Assembly (NCBI GenBank): GCA_016177165.1
Contig: JACOVT010000023.1
Coordinates: 1-11,834, forward strand
Source of the DNA: Microcaldota archaeon
GTDB taxonomy: Archaea > B1Sed10-29 > JACOVT01
Direction of reading: 5' to 3'
Length of the DNA stretch: 11,834 bases
Shown one piece after another: positions 1 through 8,101 of the stretch. The translations under genes and the position numbers were made by a program. The notes beneath the pieces are model-generated. The model had not been told where the DNA came from, searched no databases, and saw nothing but the letters and a program-made list of their open reading frames with translations. The stretch's first letter is position 1. Each line of letters begins with the position of its first letter.

Positions 1-919
1 CAGTCTTGCGTATTGCCTCTTCTGTTGTGACTTTTGGTTTGTAGCCAAGCTCGCGTTTCGCTTTTTCGATACTTATCAATCGGTTCTCGGTCAGGCGCAG
101 CACGCTAGTTCTCATTAGCGTCACGTTGGGCTTCTTGCCAGTCAACCTGCATTTCGTCTCGTGAACGAGGCAAGCCGCATTCACCAGCCACTTTGGAACG
201 TGCTTGTGGGTCATCTCGATGCCTAGCACTTTGCAGATTAGCTGGTAAGTCTGGTAATAAGTCTTTGCGTCAGGGCCGGCGATGTTATACACTTTGTTTT
301 CAGCAGCGGGCTTTAACGCGAGCAAGAGCGCGTCCAGCACGTCGTCCAGGTAGACGCAGTGCCAGTTGTTGTCCCCTTTGCCGATGACTGGGTAATGCTT
401 GCGTGCGGCTTCGAAGATCTGCCTCCAGTAAACGTTTGGGGTGATGAGCAGCGACGGCCTGAGTATAGTGTAGGGAAGGCTGCTTTCAATAACGAGTTTT
501 TCGCCTGCTGCCTTGCTGCGCTCGTAAGCAGTTCTGGGTTGGTAAGGGTCTTCTTCAATGAGGGGCTTGCCGCGCGCGCTCCCGAGTACGCTTGCAGTGC
601 TAATGTGTAAGAATCGTTTCACGCCGGCTTTGCGGGCGGCCGCTAGCACGTTCCTTGTTCCTTCAACGTTGACTTTCCAGAGGTTTGGAGAGAGCTCGTT
701 GAGCTCGGCTGCCAGGTGGTAGATGACGTCCGGCTTAAAGGCCAAAATCTTCAAGCAGTCCTGCGAGTTGGTAACATCACCCGGGATCTGTTTTATTCCG
801 GCCTTTTCCAGCTCCGGATTGGGCGTGTTGGAGAACGAGGCAACTTGGTGCTTCTTTGCAAGTCGGGTGCAGAGTTCGCGGCCGATGGCGCCCGTCCCGC
901 CGGTCACGAGTATGCGCAT
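1..919 (-). CDS. NAD(P)-dependent epimerase/dehydratase (extended SDR), 3'-truncated by the window edge
   Basis: Open from an ATG at 919 for 306 codons to the left edge with no stop seen, so the C-terminus is missing. It begins MRILVTGGTGAIG: the TGGTGAIG glycine motif (residues 6-13) marks a Rossmann NAD(P) site of the extended short-chain dehydrogenase/reductase family. Further landmarks are GDVTN (47-51), a YHLAA strand (67-71), NVEGTRNVL (84-92), the active-site strand HISTASVLG (105-113) and the catalytic YERSK (Y132, K136), then YNIAGPD near 211. This layout suits sugar-nucleotide epimerases, 3-beta-HSD-like and dihydroflavonol-reductase-like enzymes; the substrate cannot be told. By family knowledge it would be a cytosolic oxidoreductase, perhaps acting on nucleotide sugars. 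It diverges from the GGGP synthase gene over a 48-bp spacer; no functional link is evident. Confidence 0.9.
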   Translation of the reverse strand, partial: MRILVTGGTGAIGRELCTRLAKKHQVASFSNTPNPELEKAGIKQIPGDVTNSQDCLKILAFKPDVIYHLAAELNELSPNLWKVNVEGTRNVLAAARKAGVKRFLHISTASVLGSARGKPLIEEDPYQPRTAYERSKAAGEKLVIESSLPYTILRPSLLITPNVYWRQIFEAARKHYPVIGKGDNNWHCVYLDDVLDALLLALKPAAENKVYNIAGPDAKTYYQTYQLICKVLGIEMTHKHVPKWLVNAACLVHETKCRLTGKKPNVTLMRTSVLRLTENRLISIEKAKRELGYKPKVTTEEAIRKT

Positions 920-926
920 GCTAGTC

Positions 927-934
927 TTTATATA
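927..934 (+). promoter_or_regulatory. TATA-like box for the GGGP synthase gene
   Basis: TTTATATA lies about 37 nt before the ATG at 968, predicting a transcription start near 955-960 and a leader of about 8-12 nt. It is the best TATA match in the divergent spacer. Firing both ways from one 48-bp gap may make the two promoters interfere. Confidence 0.5.
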
Positions 935-941
935 TGAATGA

Positions 942-949
942 GATAAAAA
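942..949 (-). promoter_or_regulatory. TATA-like box for the SDR gene
   Basis: On the minus strand TTTTTATC is centred about 26 nt upstream of the ATG at 919, the spacing expected of an archaeal TATA box for a leaderless or nearly leaderless transcript. It overlaps the leader of the divergent gene, so both promoters share one short spacer. Inferred from position and base composition only. Confidence 0.45.
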
Positions 950-967
950 GCCGTTAGGGACGATTTC

Positions 968-1747
968 ATGCGGGCGGGCAAGGTTGAAAAGTACATACTT
1001 GACACAGTTGCGCGAGACGGCGGCATGCTTTTCGCTGTCATTGATCCAGCAGATCACCCTAGCGCCGAAGTCGCGGCCAAGCGCGGCATAGCCGCGGCCG
1101 AGGCAGGCAGCGACGTCGTGCTGGTAAGCGGCTCGACAATGGTTCAGGGCGAATTGCTTGATGATACCGTCAAGCAGATCAAGGAAAAGTCCAGCGTTCC
1201 AGTAGTCATATTTCCGGGAAACATCAGCATGATATGCAAGCACGCCGACGCCTTCTACTTCCACCGCGTGTTGAACTCGCGCAACCCTTACTGGATAACC
1301 GGCGTCCATACGCTCGGCGCGCCCGTACTGAAGCGCTACGGGGTCGAGCCATTGCCGGTCGGCTACATAGTTGTGGAATACGGTACTACGGTTGGTTGGG
1401 TGAGTGACGCCAACTTCGTGCCGGACAACAAGCCGCAGATTGCCGCGGCTCTCGCCCTTGGTGGGGAATATTCCGGAAGTCGCATCATAGTTCTGGATAA
1501 AGGCAGCTCGCCGCCCACTGGCCCTGTCAAGACCGAAATGATAAAAGCAGTCCGTGCGGTCATTGACCCCCTCATGCCACTGGTTTCTGCTGGCGGCATA
1601 CGCACCACTAAGCAGGCTGGGGAGGCGATACTTGCCGGCGCTGACGCGATCCAGGTAGGGACCATTTTCGAGGAAGGCGGCAACACGCGTAAACTCGCCG
1701 AGGGTTTCGTGAAAGCCGTCAAGTCTGCCGGCAAGAGAAAAGTCTGA
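968..1747 (+). CDS. Geranylgeranylglyceryl phosphate synthase (group II, PcrB-like)
   Basis: 259 aa, a normal length for the family. The enzyme joins sn-glycerol-1-phosphate to geranylgeranyl diphosphate, the first committed step of archaeal ether-lipid synthesis, at the cytoplasmic face of the membrane. It is a TIM barrel with standard phosphate-binding glycines. Seen in order: FAVIDPAD (22-29, with the Mg-binding Asp at 26), VSGST (53-57), VIFPGN (80-85), NPYWITG (106-112), GYIVVEYGTTVGW (132-144), GGEYSG (165-170), VSAGGIRT (206-213) and GADAIQVGTIFEE (224-236). The NPYWI and GYIVVE...TVG motifs point to group II. In most relatives the third-quarter loop reads EAGSG; here it is DKGSS. The next gene begins 9 nt after the stop, so the two are probably cotranscribed. 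Confidence 0.95.
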   Translation: MRAGKVEKYILDTVARDGGMLFAVIDPADHPSAEVAAKRGIAAAEAGSDVVLVSGSTMVQGELLDDTVKQIKEKSSVPVVIFPGNISMICKHADAFYFHRVLNSRNPYWITGVHTLGAPVLKRYGVEPLPVGYIVVEYGTTVGWVSDANFVPDNKPQIAAALALGGEYSGSRIIVLDKGSSPPTGPVKTEMIKAVRAVIDPLMPLVSAGGIRTTKQAGEAILAGADAIQVGTIFEEGGNTRKLAEGFVKAVKSAGKRKV

Positions 1748-1756
1748 GCTGGTCGC

Positions 1757-2995
1757 ATGGCTGTCGACCTTGTTTTCCTTGAAAAGATAGTGCTCGCCGT
1801 GCTCGTGGGCGCGCTGCTGGGTTTTGAGCGAGAGTATTCCCACCGCTATGCAATGGCTGGGCTCAGGACGTTTTCCCTTATCTCCCTTCTCGGGGCGGTC
1901 AGCACCCTGCTTTCGCAGCAGCTGCAGTTTGGCTTCGCCTTGACGGTGGTTGCGTTCGCTGCAGTTTGCGTTTTCTCGCTCCTTATGTATGTGAACGGGC
2001 AGAAGCGGAAGCGTTTCGGGTTCACCACCAACATATCGCTGATTATTGCATTCGTGCTCGGGGTGATGATTGCTCTCTCGTTGTTCTTCGAGGCCGTTTT
2101 CCTTGCAGTGCTTGTGGCGGTGATACTTTTCTCGAGGGAGCGGCTGCACGCCTGGATAGGTGGCCTTACAAAGCGGGAAGTAGCCGACCTGCTGGAGTTC
2201 TTGGTTGTTTTGGGCATTGTTTTTCCGCTACTGCCTGAAAGCATCAGGGTCGGCAGCGTGGAGGTTCCCATACTCACGATCTGGATGCTGATCGTCATGA
2301 TATCGGTCATGAACTTTGTTGCGTTCATAGCCGCCCACCACTTGAGGATAAGGCACAAAATGGAGGTGGTCTCCTTCCTTGGGGGGTTTATCGATTCAAC
2401 TGCAACCACCAGCGCGCTTTCCGAGATGTATTCCAAGGGTAAGGAAAAGCAGCTTTCGGCGGCGTTCCTCGTGGCGAGCGCCGGTCCGTTCATCCGCAAC
2501 CTGCTTATTGTTGCATTCATAATGCCATCTATAGCCGGCGTGCTTGTCTTGCCGGTGGCGGTTGGCGCGGCGGTCCTGCTCCTCTCTTCTTACCTGATAT
2601 CCCGCAAGTCAAAGCCGTTGAAGCTGCACGTGCACAATCCGTTCGGCGTCACGCGCGCGGTAAAGATGGCTTTGGTGATTCTCGTGCTGTTCGTGCTGCT
2701 GGATTTCCTCAAGGCTTATAGCCAGAACTTTTTCCTCGCCGCGTCATTTCTTGGCGGGATGGCTAGCAGCGGCGGCACGATAATATCTATTACTGGTTTG
2801 GCTTCGCAGTCTGCGATAGCCTCCAACAGTGCCATGTTTGGCTTCCTGTTTGCAATTGCAGGAGGTCTTCTTAGCAACGTGTTCTTTATGGTGCTGTGGG
2901 GCGCGCGCCGCGTTTCCGGGGGTGTGCTGGTTCCATCTTTGGTTGCCATAGTGACCTCGCTGGCCTTGTTATTGATTATTAGTGCGTCATACTAG
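1757..2995 (+). CDS. MgtC/SapB-family membrane protein with DUF4010 domain
   Basis: 412 aa, hydrophobic throughout, with roughly a dozen likely membrane segments. The N-terminal third carries the MgtC/SapB signature: VGALLGFERE (17-26) and AGLRTFSLISLLGA (34-47). The rest matches the DUF4010 pattern: a conserved helix around STATTSALSEMYSKG followed by LVASAGPFIRNLLIV, and a C-terminal SSGGTIISI / NSAMFGFLFAIAGG segment. MgtC proteins are linked to Mg2+ stress and membrane energetics in bacteria, but the archaeal DUF4010 fusions have no settled function. The gene starts 9 nt after the lipid synthase; no promoter lies between them. Function is therefore left open; the family assignment is firm. 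Confidence 0.88.
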   Translation: MAVDLVFLEKIVLAVLVGALLGFEREYSHRYAMAGLRTFSLISLLGAVSTLLSQQLQFGFALTVVAFAAVCVFSLLMYVNGQKRKRFGFTTNISLIIAFVLGVMIALSLFFEAVFLAVLVAVILFSRERLHAWIGGLTKREVADLLEFLVVLGIVFPLLPESIRVGSVEVPILTIWMLIVMISVMNFVAFIAAHHLRIRHKMEVVSFLGGFIDSTATTSALSEMYSKGKEKQLSAAFLVASAGPFIRNLLIVAFIMPSIAGVLVLPVAVGAAVLLLSSYLISRKSKPLKLHVHNPFGVTRAVKMALVILVLFVLLDFLKAYSQNFFLAASFLGGMASSGGTIISITGLASQSAIASNSAMFGFLFAIAGGLLSNVFFMVLWGARRVSGGVLVPSLVAIVTSLALLLIISASY

Positions 2996-3020
2996 CACAT
3001 AATGGGTTGGTTTATAGTTG

Positions 3021-3055
3021 TGCTGTTTTTCGTTTGGTGGTGCATGTTTTTCGAT
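3021..3055 (+). terminator. Possible T-tract terminator for the GGGPS-MgtC unit
   Basis: Two T5 tracts (3026-3030 and 3047-3051), each embedded in a similar TGTTTTTCG context, follow the plus-strand stop at 2995. Archaeal RNA polymerase releases at such T runs without needing a hairpin. The converging minus-strand operon shows no T run of its own in this 85-bp gap. Confidence 0.4.
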
Positions 3056-3080
3056 TAGTGAGTGTCGAGTTATTGCACAT

Positions 3081-3941
3081 TCAAATGTTTAGAACAAGCC
3101 ACATCATGAAGTCGCCGAATATGCTTGTGATGATCAGCGAGGCGAACATGTACGGCACAAACTTGGGTAGGTTCTCACACACCATGACCTTGCCTATGCC
3201 ATGCTGCCTCGCACGCTTGCGTATCGACTCCAATTCCCGCATTGTGAAAGTTTTCCTCCACAATCCAAGCTTCTTCTTAACGTGCGGGCGCATGGCCTCG
3301 AGGGCCAGCACGTCCTCGTCATCAAGCCGGGACACCAGCTTGGGTTTTGCAAAAAACAGCCTTACCGCGTCGTCCTTGAACGGCGCTAGCATCATCGTGG
3401 CTGCCATCGGAAAAGCCAGAAAAAGGAAGCCCGCCGATATGTGCGCCCAGAACACGAACACGGGCGCCAGCAAGAATGCGTAGATGATGCCTTTTTGAAT
3501 CTTCTTCCTGAAGCCGCCAACAAGGTTCCTTTTTGAAAATATGCGCCTTAGGAACTCCAGCGGGATCACGTACATGTAGATGATGCCGGAAAGGACGAAC
3601 ACGCTGACTATGAACGGGTAAATTGCAGCGGCTGGCTGTATGCCAAACAACTGCGATAGCTGTGGCTGTTGCGGCACCAGCAGCGCTATTGCAGTGAACA
3701 GCTTCACGTCCCCGCCCCCCATCTGGCCAAAAGAGTAGGCGGCGAATCCTGCAGCGAAAACCATTCCGCCGATGGCAAGCGTCCATGCGGCAGCATCAGT
3801 GGTGGGAAGCGTGAACAGCACCAGCACAATTCCAGCGACTATCATCGCGTGCGAGAGCCAGTCTTCAACATAGCCCGTCCTGATGTCAGTCCAAGCCGAG
3901 TAAGCCGTCCCCCCAATTGCCAAGGCGATTCCGACAACCAT
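3081..3941 (-). CDS. Archaeal type IV prepilin / preflagellin peptidase (A24 family, FlaK/PibD-like)
   Basis: 286 aa integral membrane aspartic protease. It removes the short leader of archaellins and type IV pilin-like proteins at the cytoplasmic face of the membrane. The two catalytic aspartates expected of the A24 family are present: D19 in AWTDIRTG and D78 in QMGGGDVKLF (the GxGD motif). The N-terminal half has several membrane helices. A soluble stretch of about 70 residues (near 200-260) leads to a last C-terminal helix around FGDFMMWLV, as in archaeal FlaK relatives. It is the last gene of the long minus-strand cluster and starts 4 nt after the Pus10 stop. Placement downstream of SRP54 and FtsY makes sense, because pilins reach the membrane through SRP. 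No pilin or archaellum gene is present in the window to say which substrates it serves. Confidence 0.9.
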   Translation of the reverse strand: MVVGIALAIGGTAYSAWTDIRTGYVEDWLSHAMIVAGIVLVLFTLPTTDAAAWTLAIGGMVFAAGFAAYSFGQMGGGDVKLFTAIALLVPQQPQLSQLFGIQPAAAIYPFIVSVFVLSGIIYMYVIPLEFLRRIFSKRNLVGGFRKKIQKGIIYAFLLAPVFVFWAHISAGFLFLAFPMAATMMLAPFKDDAVRLFFAKPKLVSRLDDEDVLALEAMRPHVKKKLGLWRKTFTMRELESIRKRARQHGIGKVMVCENLPKFVPYMFASLIITSIFGDFMMWLVLNI

Positions 3942-3945
3942 CCAA

Positions 3946-5187
3946 TCACTTTTTTATCTCGATTATGTCCATGACGTCGAGTTCCTTGCACTCGCAGTTC
4001 TTTCCGGTAATGCCAGCAAACGATGGGATCGTGCGACCGAAGTCGCCTGTTATCAGCTCCTTGATGTACGTGCCTGCTTCCGCTGTTATTTCACACTCAA
4101 ACTCGTCCGGTTTCTTGGTTGGCCTGCATTTTATTGACTTGATTTTGCGGACGCGTACCTTGTCCGCCCTCCTGTGCAGCACGCGCGTCGGCGTCTTCTG
4201 GCTTATCTCCATCCCGGCCAGCCCCTCGAGCTTTTTCAGCTCTTCCTTGCTTGGCGGAGACTCGCACTTTACCAGCGCTCTATAGCACTTGTCAAACGTG
4301 ATCGTCTTTATTATCACGACCTCTTCCTTGCCTGATGGCCGCAGCCCTGTGATCCTTATCTTCTTGGCGAACTTGTCGTTTATCGCTTTTTCGAGCTTTT
4401 TCCAGTCAATGTCGCGCCTGACTGGTTTGTCGACCTCAAGTATGAAAGGGCGGCCTTCCCCGAGCATGCGGGCGTCCTTGTCCTCCCTGCCGTGACCGTG
4501 AAACTTGGTGTCCTTTCCCCCTGTTTCTGCCAGCACGACGGACGCCACAAGGTCCTCGACAGTTTCCTTGTACTGCTTGCCAGTGTTGCCGCATTCCTTG
4601 CATCCCCTCCCCATGCATGAGGAGCAGGGCCACTTTGTCTGCGGCAATCCGCGTTCGAGCTTCTGGTACCTGCCGTAGATGAACAGCGGGTTTACCTGCA
4701 CCTCTGTGGAGTTTCTGGAAAAGTCATGAACAATGTTAAGGTCGGGTGACTTGAAGTCCGCCGCCTTTCCAGTCTCCTTTGTGATCTCCTTTCCAATGAG
4801 GCGGTTGACCTCGCGTTTTATTGACTCCACTCCATCCATCCCGATCTTGGAGAACAGCTTTTCCTCATTCTCCATCAGCGCGGCCGGTATGCGGCATCCC
4901 ATTAGGAAAGTTGAATACTCCAAGCCGGACGTGGATCTCTTTATGCTGCTTATTGCCTCAGGGATCCTGATAAAAAGGCCGCCGCAAAGCATGCACTCCT
5001 TTCCGTCCATTGCTGGCAGTCTGCCCTTTTCAGCGAGCCTTGTCGCCTCTTTTATGCTGCGGGACTTGCGCACAGCAGCGCCTATCAGCTCGTTCGGCGC
5101 CTTGATCTTGGAATGGAACTGCCTCCCCAGACAATGGTCGCATGCCTTGAACTCGAGTATTGCGCGTTTCTTTTCGGCGAACTCCAC
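3946..5187 (-). CDS. pus10: tRNA pseudouridine synthase Pus10
   Basis: 413 aa, normal for the archaeal family. Pus10 makes pseudouridine 55 (and often 54) in the T-loop of tRNAs. Visible parts: an N-terminal zinc module with CDHC (C16, C19) and CMLC (C65, C68); a THUMP-like middle region up to about residue 170; a second cysteine cluster C188, C191, C196, C199 within CSSCMGRGCKECG; then the catalytic segment GREDKDARMLG (234-243), where D236 is the probable nucleophile by analogy with GRTD of TruA. The conserved TPTRVLHRRAD (332-342) and AGTYIKELITGDFGRT (371-386) follow. The start is an ATG 13 nt after the SRP54 stop. The tRNA-Gly in this window carries T54-T55-C56 in its T-loop, a normal Pus10 target. 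Confidence 0.95.
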   Translation of the reverse strand: MEFAEKKRAILEFKACDHCLGRQFHSKIKAPNELIGAAVRKSRSIKEATRLAEKGRLPAMDGKECMLCGGLFIRIPEAISSIKRSTSGLEYSTFLMGCRIPAALMENEEKLFSKIGMDGVESIKREVNRLIGKEITKETGKAADFKSPDLNIVHDFSRNSTEVQVNPLFIYGRYQKLERGLPQTKWPCSSCMGRGCKECGNTGKQYKETVEDLVASVVLAETGGKDTKFHGHGREDKDARMLGEGRPFILEVDKPVRRDIDWKKLEKAINDKFAKKIRITGLRPSGKEEVVIIKTITFDKCYRALVKCESPPSKEELKKLEGLAGMEISQKTPTRVLHRRADKVRVRKIKSIKCRPTKKPDEFECEITAEAGTYIKELITGDFGRTIPSFAGITGKNCECKELDVMDIIEIKK

Positions 5188-5200
5188 CAGATCACCATGA

Positions 5201-6508
5201 CTAGGCGCCGGGCATGCCCTTGAGCTTTGAGAACACGCCCGGCAGGCCGCGGAACTTGCCCTTCCTTATCTTTTGAATCATCTTCTTGCTGTTTTCAAAC
5301 TGTTTAAGCAGATCCTTAACCTCCGCCTCGCTCCTGCCGGACCCGCGGGCTACCCTCAAGATCCGGGTCCCCTTGATCACGTCTGGATTGGCAAGTTCCT
5401 CATCAGTCATGCTATCCATTATCACCTTGTAGGTCCTGAGCTTGCTTTCGCTGGTCTGTACGAGTTCTTCCGGCATGGATCCTGCGCCGAACATCTCAAA
5501 CACCTTCTTCAAAGGGCCCATCTTGCGCGTAGCCTCGAGCTGGTTGTAAAACGTCTTTAGAGTGTATTCCCCCTCGAGCAGCTGTTCCGGGGAGAACTCG
5601 GCCTCTTCCGCGGCCTCCTTTGCCTTTTTCACCAGCTCTCCAAGATCCGGAAAACCGAGCAGCTTGGAGACGAACTTCCTGGAGTCAAACAGCTCGAAGT
5701 CATCGGGCTTTTCGCCAGTGCCGACGAACACAACAGGCACTCCGGCAGCGTGGCAGGCGCTCAGCGCGCCGCCCGCCTTGCCAGAAGAGTCGGCCTTTGA
5801 GACAATGACACCAGTCAGCCCCACTGCTTCACGAAACTTCTCGGCTTGCGTGCGGGCCGTCTGGCCTATGTCTGCCGATATCACGAGGTAAATCTCGTCA
5901 GGCTTCAGCAGCCTCTTGACCTCGACTATCTCATCCAGCAGCTCCTTGTTGAGCGAGTCCCTTCCGGCAGAGTCGACCAGTATCAGGTCAAACCCGTCGG
6001 CCTCCTTCAGTGCGTTCTTCAGTATGTCTGCGGGCTTGCCCTTTTGCTCGCCCGCCACAACGGTCACCTTTACCTGCTCGCCTATCTGGCGCAACTGCTC
6101 GAATGCGGCCGGCCTCCACACGTCCACTGTTATCATGCACGTGCGCAATCCCCTTTTGGAGTAAAACCGGGCCAGTTTTCCCATCGTTGTCGTCTTGCCC
6201 GACCCGTACAAGCCCACGAGCAGCACCCGGTGCTTGTCCATGCGTGGAGTGGATCCCTCACCGCCGAGTATCTTTACCAGCTCGTCATAGACGAGCTTGG
6301 TGAACGATTCTTTCCGTGAAACCCCCGGCGGCAGCTCTGCCTTCGCCTTTTTCCGTATGTTCTCGCTCAGCGCCCTTACAAGCGAAACGTTGACGTCCGA
6401 GGAAATAAGTATCCTCTGAAGATCCTTCACCATATCCTCGACAAACGCGTCATCCACCATGCCTGCGCGCGTTATCTTGGAAAACAAATCCCTGAGCTTG
6501 TTGAGCAT
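5201..6508 (-). CDS. srp54: Signal recognition particle 54 kDa protein (SRP54/Ffh)
   Basis: 435 aa using the ATG at 6508. An in-frame start at 6541 would add 11 residues inside ftsY; 6508 is preferred because MLNKLRDLF matches the family start and GAGG sits 7 nt upstream. SRP54 is the GTPase that binds signal sequences emerging from the ribosome and 7S RNA. N domain residues 1-90; G domain with P-loop GLYGSGKTTT (99-108), DVWRPAA (129-135), DSAGRD (179-184), SKAD (237-240) and GTGEKPDDFELFD (263-275); M domain from about 305, with the RNA-binding segment RGSGRSEAEVKDLLKQF (388-404). The loop after SKAD reads SSGKAGGAL, whereas most relatives have DGSAKGGGAL. The stop of ftsY is 2 nt upstream, so SRP and its receptor are translated in tandem. 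Confidence 0.97.
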   Translation of the reverse strand: MLNKLRDLFSKITRAGMVDDAFVEDMVKDLQRILISSDVNVSLVRALSENIRKKAKAELPPGVSRKESFTKLVYDELVKILGGEGSTPRMDKHRVLLVGLYGSGKTTTMGKLARFYSKRGLRTCMITVDVWRPAAFEQLRQIGEQVKVTVVAGEQKGKPADILKNALKEADGFDLILVDSAGRDSLNKELLDEIVEVKRLLKPDEIYLVISADIGQTARTQAEKFREAVGLTGVIVSKADSSGKAGGALSACHAAGVPVVFVGTGEKPDDFELFDSRKFVSKLLGFPDLGELVKKAKEAAEEAEFSPEQLLEGEYTLKTFYNQLEATRKMGPLKKVFEMFGAGSMPEELVQTSESKLRTYKVIMDSMTDEELANPDVIKGTRILRVARGSGRSEAEVKDLLKQFENSKKMIQKIRKGKFRGLPGVFSKLKGMPGA

Positions 6509-6510
6509 TC

Positions 6511-7647
6511 CTATTCCTCTAGCACCTTCTTGATGAACCACTCGTGCGAGAACGGCATCAGGTCATCGATGCCCTGCCCGGTACCTATAAACAGGATGGG
6601 TTTCCTTATTACATGGGCAATGCTGAGTATCGAGCCGCCCTTCACGTCGCAGTCGGCCTTTGACATTATGATCCCATCCAACCCGATGGCTTCATGGAAC
6701 CTGCGTGCCTCTTCCACTGCCGCATTCCCGGCAAGCGCCTCGCCAACATAAACCTTCATGTCGGGCTTGGCGACCCTGACTATCTTTTTCAGCTGTTCCA
6801 TCAGGTTTATGTTCAGCTCGCTCCTTCCCGCGGTATCAATGAGGACCGCATCCAAGCCTCGTGCTTCGGCATGCTTTACTGCATCAAAGCAGACCGCCGC
6901 GGGGTCAGACCCGTACTTGTGCCTGACCACTTCGACGCCGACCCTTGAAGAGAGCGTCTCGAGCTGTTCTATGCTCGCAGCGCGAAACGTATCGGCTGCA
7001 GCCAGCACCACGTGCAGCCCGTTCTTCTTCAGCATGTGGGCGACTTTTGATATAGTGGTTGTCTTGCCATGCCCGTTCGGGCCCACGAACATTATTATGA
7101 ACGGCTTTTTCGCGCGCATGATACTTGGCAGGTCGATGTTGTCCTGCCTTAGCACTTCCGCCAGCGCGGACCTGATCGCCCCGTCGGTGATCCCGTGAAT
7201 GTCATTTTTGCGTTCTATCTCGCGGCCCACCAGGTTGTCCCTTATGCGCTCGCATATCTCATCCGCAACGCTCGACGCCACGTCAGCCTCGACAAGCTCA
7301 AGGTTGAAGTCATCCAAGAGCGACCTTACGTCGCCTTCGGTGATTGTGGCTTTTCTGAGGACGGCCTGTTTTACCCTTGTCCCGAGGGTCAGTTTTGCCT
7401 CGAGTGGTTTCTTGGCTTCTTTTTTGCCGAGCAGCTTTTCCTTTAAGGATGTCTTTTCCTTGGCGACAGCCCCAAGTGGCGCGGCTTCCGGGACGCTCTC
7501 GGGTATGCTCGGCCCCTCTGGAGTTTCGGGTGCTTCGGAAGAAAACGGCTCTGCCGCCGGCTTAACTTGTTCCTCGAGTTTTGCCTCGAGCTTTTGCTCC
7601 TCTTTCTTCTTGAAGAGCGAAAGTTTTTTCTTTAGAAAATCAAACAC
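6511..7647 (-). CDS. ftsY: Signal recognition particle receptor FtsY
   Basis: 378 aa. FtsY is the membrane-associated receptor GTPase that docks SRP54-ribosome complexes. A lysine-rich start (MFDFLKKKLSLFKKKEE) may act as an amphipathic membrane anchor and is followed by an acidic, Pro/Glu-rich A region to about residue 85. The NG domain shows GPNGHGKTTT (189-198), ADTFRAAS (218-225), DTAGR (271-275), SKAD (329-332) and GTGQGIDDL (356-364). The G1 loop with Asn (GPNG) separates it from SRP54. The start is GTG at 7647; the ATG at 7660 is out of frame, and no other in-frame start fits the conserved beginning. It starts 15 nt after the prefoldin stop. Confidence 0.96.
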   Translation of the reverse strand: MFDFLKKKLSLFKKKEEQKLEAKLEEQVKPAAEPFSSEAPETPEGPSIPESVPEAAPLGAVAKEKTSLKEKLLGKKEAKKPLEAKLTLGTRVKQAVLRKATITEGDVRSLLDDFNLELVEADVASSVADEICERIRDNLVGREIERKNDIHGITDGAIRSALAEVLRQDNIDLPSIMRAKKPFIIMFVGPNGHGKTTTISKVAHMLKKNGLHVVLAAADTFRAASIEQLETLSSRVGVEVVRHKYGSDPAAVCFDAVKHAEARGLDAVLIDTAGRSELNINLMEQLKKIVRVAKPDMKVYVGEALAGNAAVEEARRFHEAIGLDGIIMSKADCDVKGGSILSIAHVIRKPILFIGTGQGIDDLMPFSHEWFIKKVLEE

Positions 7648-7662
7648 TTGACTCGACCATTG

Positions 7663-8097
7663 CTACCGGATGGGCAGTTCTTTCTCTAGCTTCTGGCCTA
7701 TCTTGTTGTACTCGTTCTGCAGCGATATGAACGTGTTTCTTATGCTATCCATCTGCTTTTGGACCTCTTCCCCACGCTTCCTTATCATCTCAATGGTTTC
7801 GTCTATGGTCTTCTCAACGACTACTCCGGCGCCCACGTCCACGAGCACCGAGTTCTGTTTCTTGACCATTCCGTGCGCCAGAATCCCGACACCCATCGGG
7901 AGCATGGCCGGGGTGTCCTTGTCGACCTTTTTGAGGTCGACCATCGCGCTTCTGGCTGATGCCAGCGCGGCTATCATGTCCTCGAGCGTCATCATCTCCC
8001 TTTGCAGCGCCCCGAGCTGCGACTCGACAAAGCGCAGCTTTGTTATGTCTTCCTCCAAGTTTACCGCAGTTGCCTGCTGTTTCTTTTCATCTGCCAT
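7663..8097 (-). CDS. pfdA: Prefoldin subunit alpha
   Basis: 144 aa from the ATG at 8097 (a TTG directly before it is in frame but unlikely). Prefoldin alpha forms the core of the jellyfish-like hexamer that holds unfolded chains for the thermosome. The shape fits: an N-terminal coiled coil (about 14-50, heptad-like LRFVESQLGALQREMMTLEDMI), a beta-hairpin core with MLPMGVGILAHG and VLVDVGAGVVVEKT (about 65-97), and a C-terminal coiled coil ending KLEKELPIR. It starts 4 nt after the aIF6 stop and lies 15 nt before ftsY, a common archaeal order. Confidence 0.93.
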   Translation of the reverse strand: MADEKKQQATAVNLEEDITKLRFVESQLGALQREMMTLEDMIAALASARSAMVDLKKVDKDTPAMLPMGVGILAHGMVKKQNSVLVDVGAGVVVEKTIDETIEMIRKRGEEVQKQMDSIRNTFISLQNEYNKIGQKLEKELPIR

Positions 8098-8101
8098 CAA
8101 A

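Noticed and set aside
3007..3483. 158-aa plus-strand frame over the end of the prepilin peptidase gene
   Set aside because: It lies antisense to a gene with both catalytic Asp residues and shows no domain of its own.
6509..6541. Longer SRP54 start at 6541
   Set aside because: The 11 extra residues overlap ftsY and do not match the family; the ATG at 6508 has a GAGG site.
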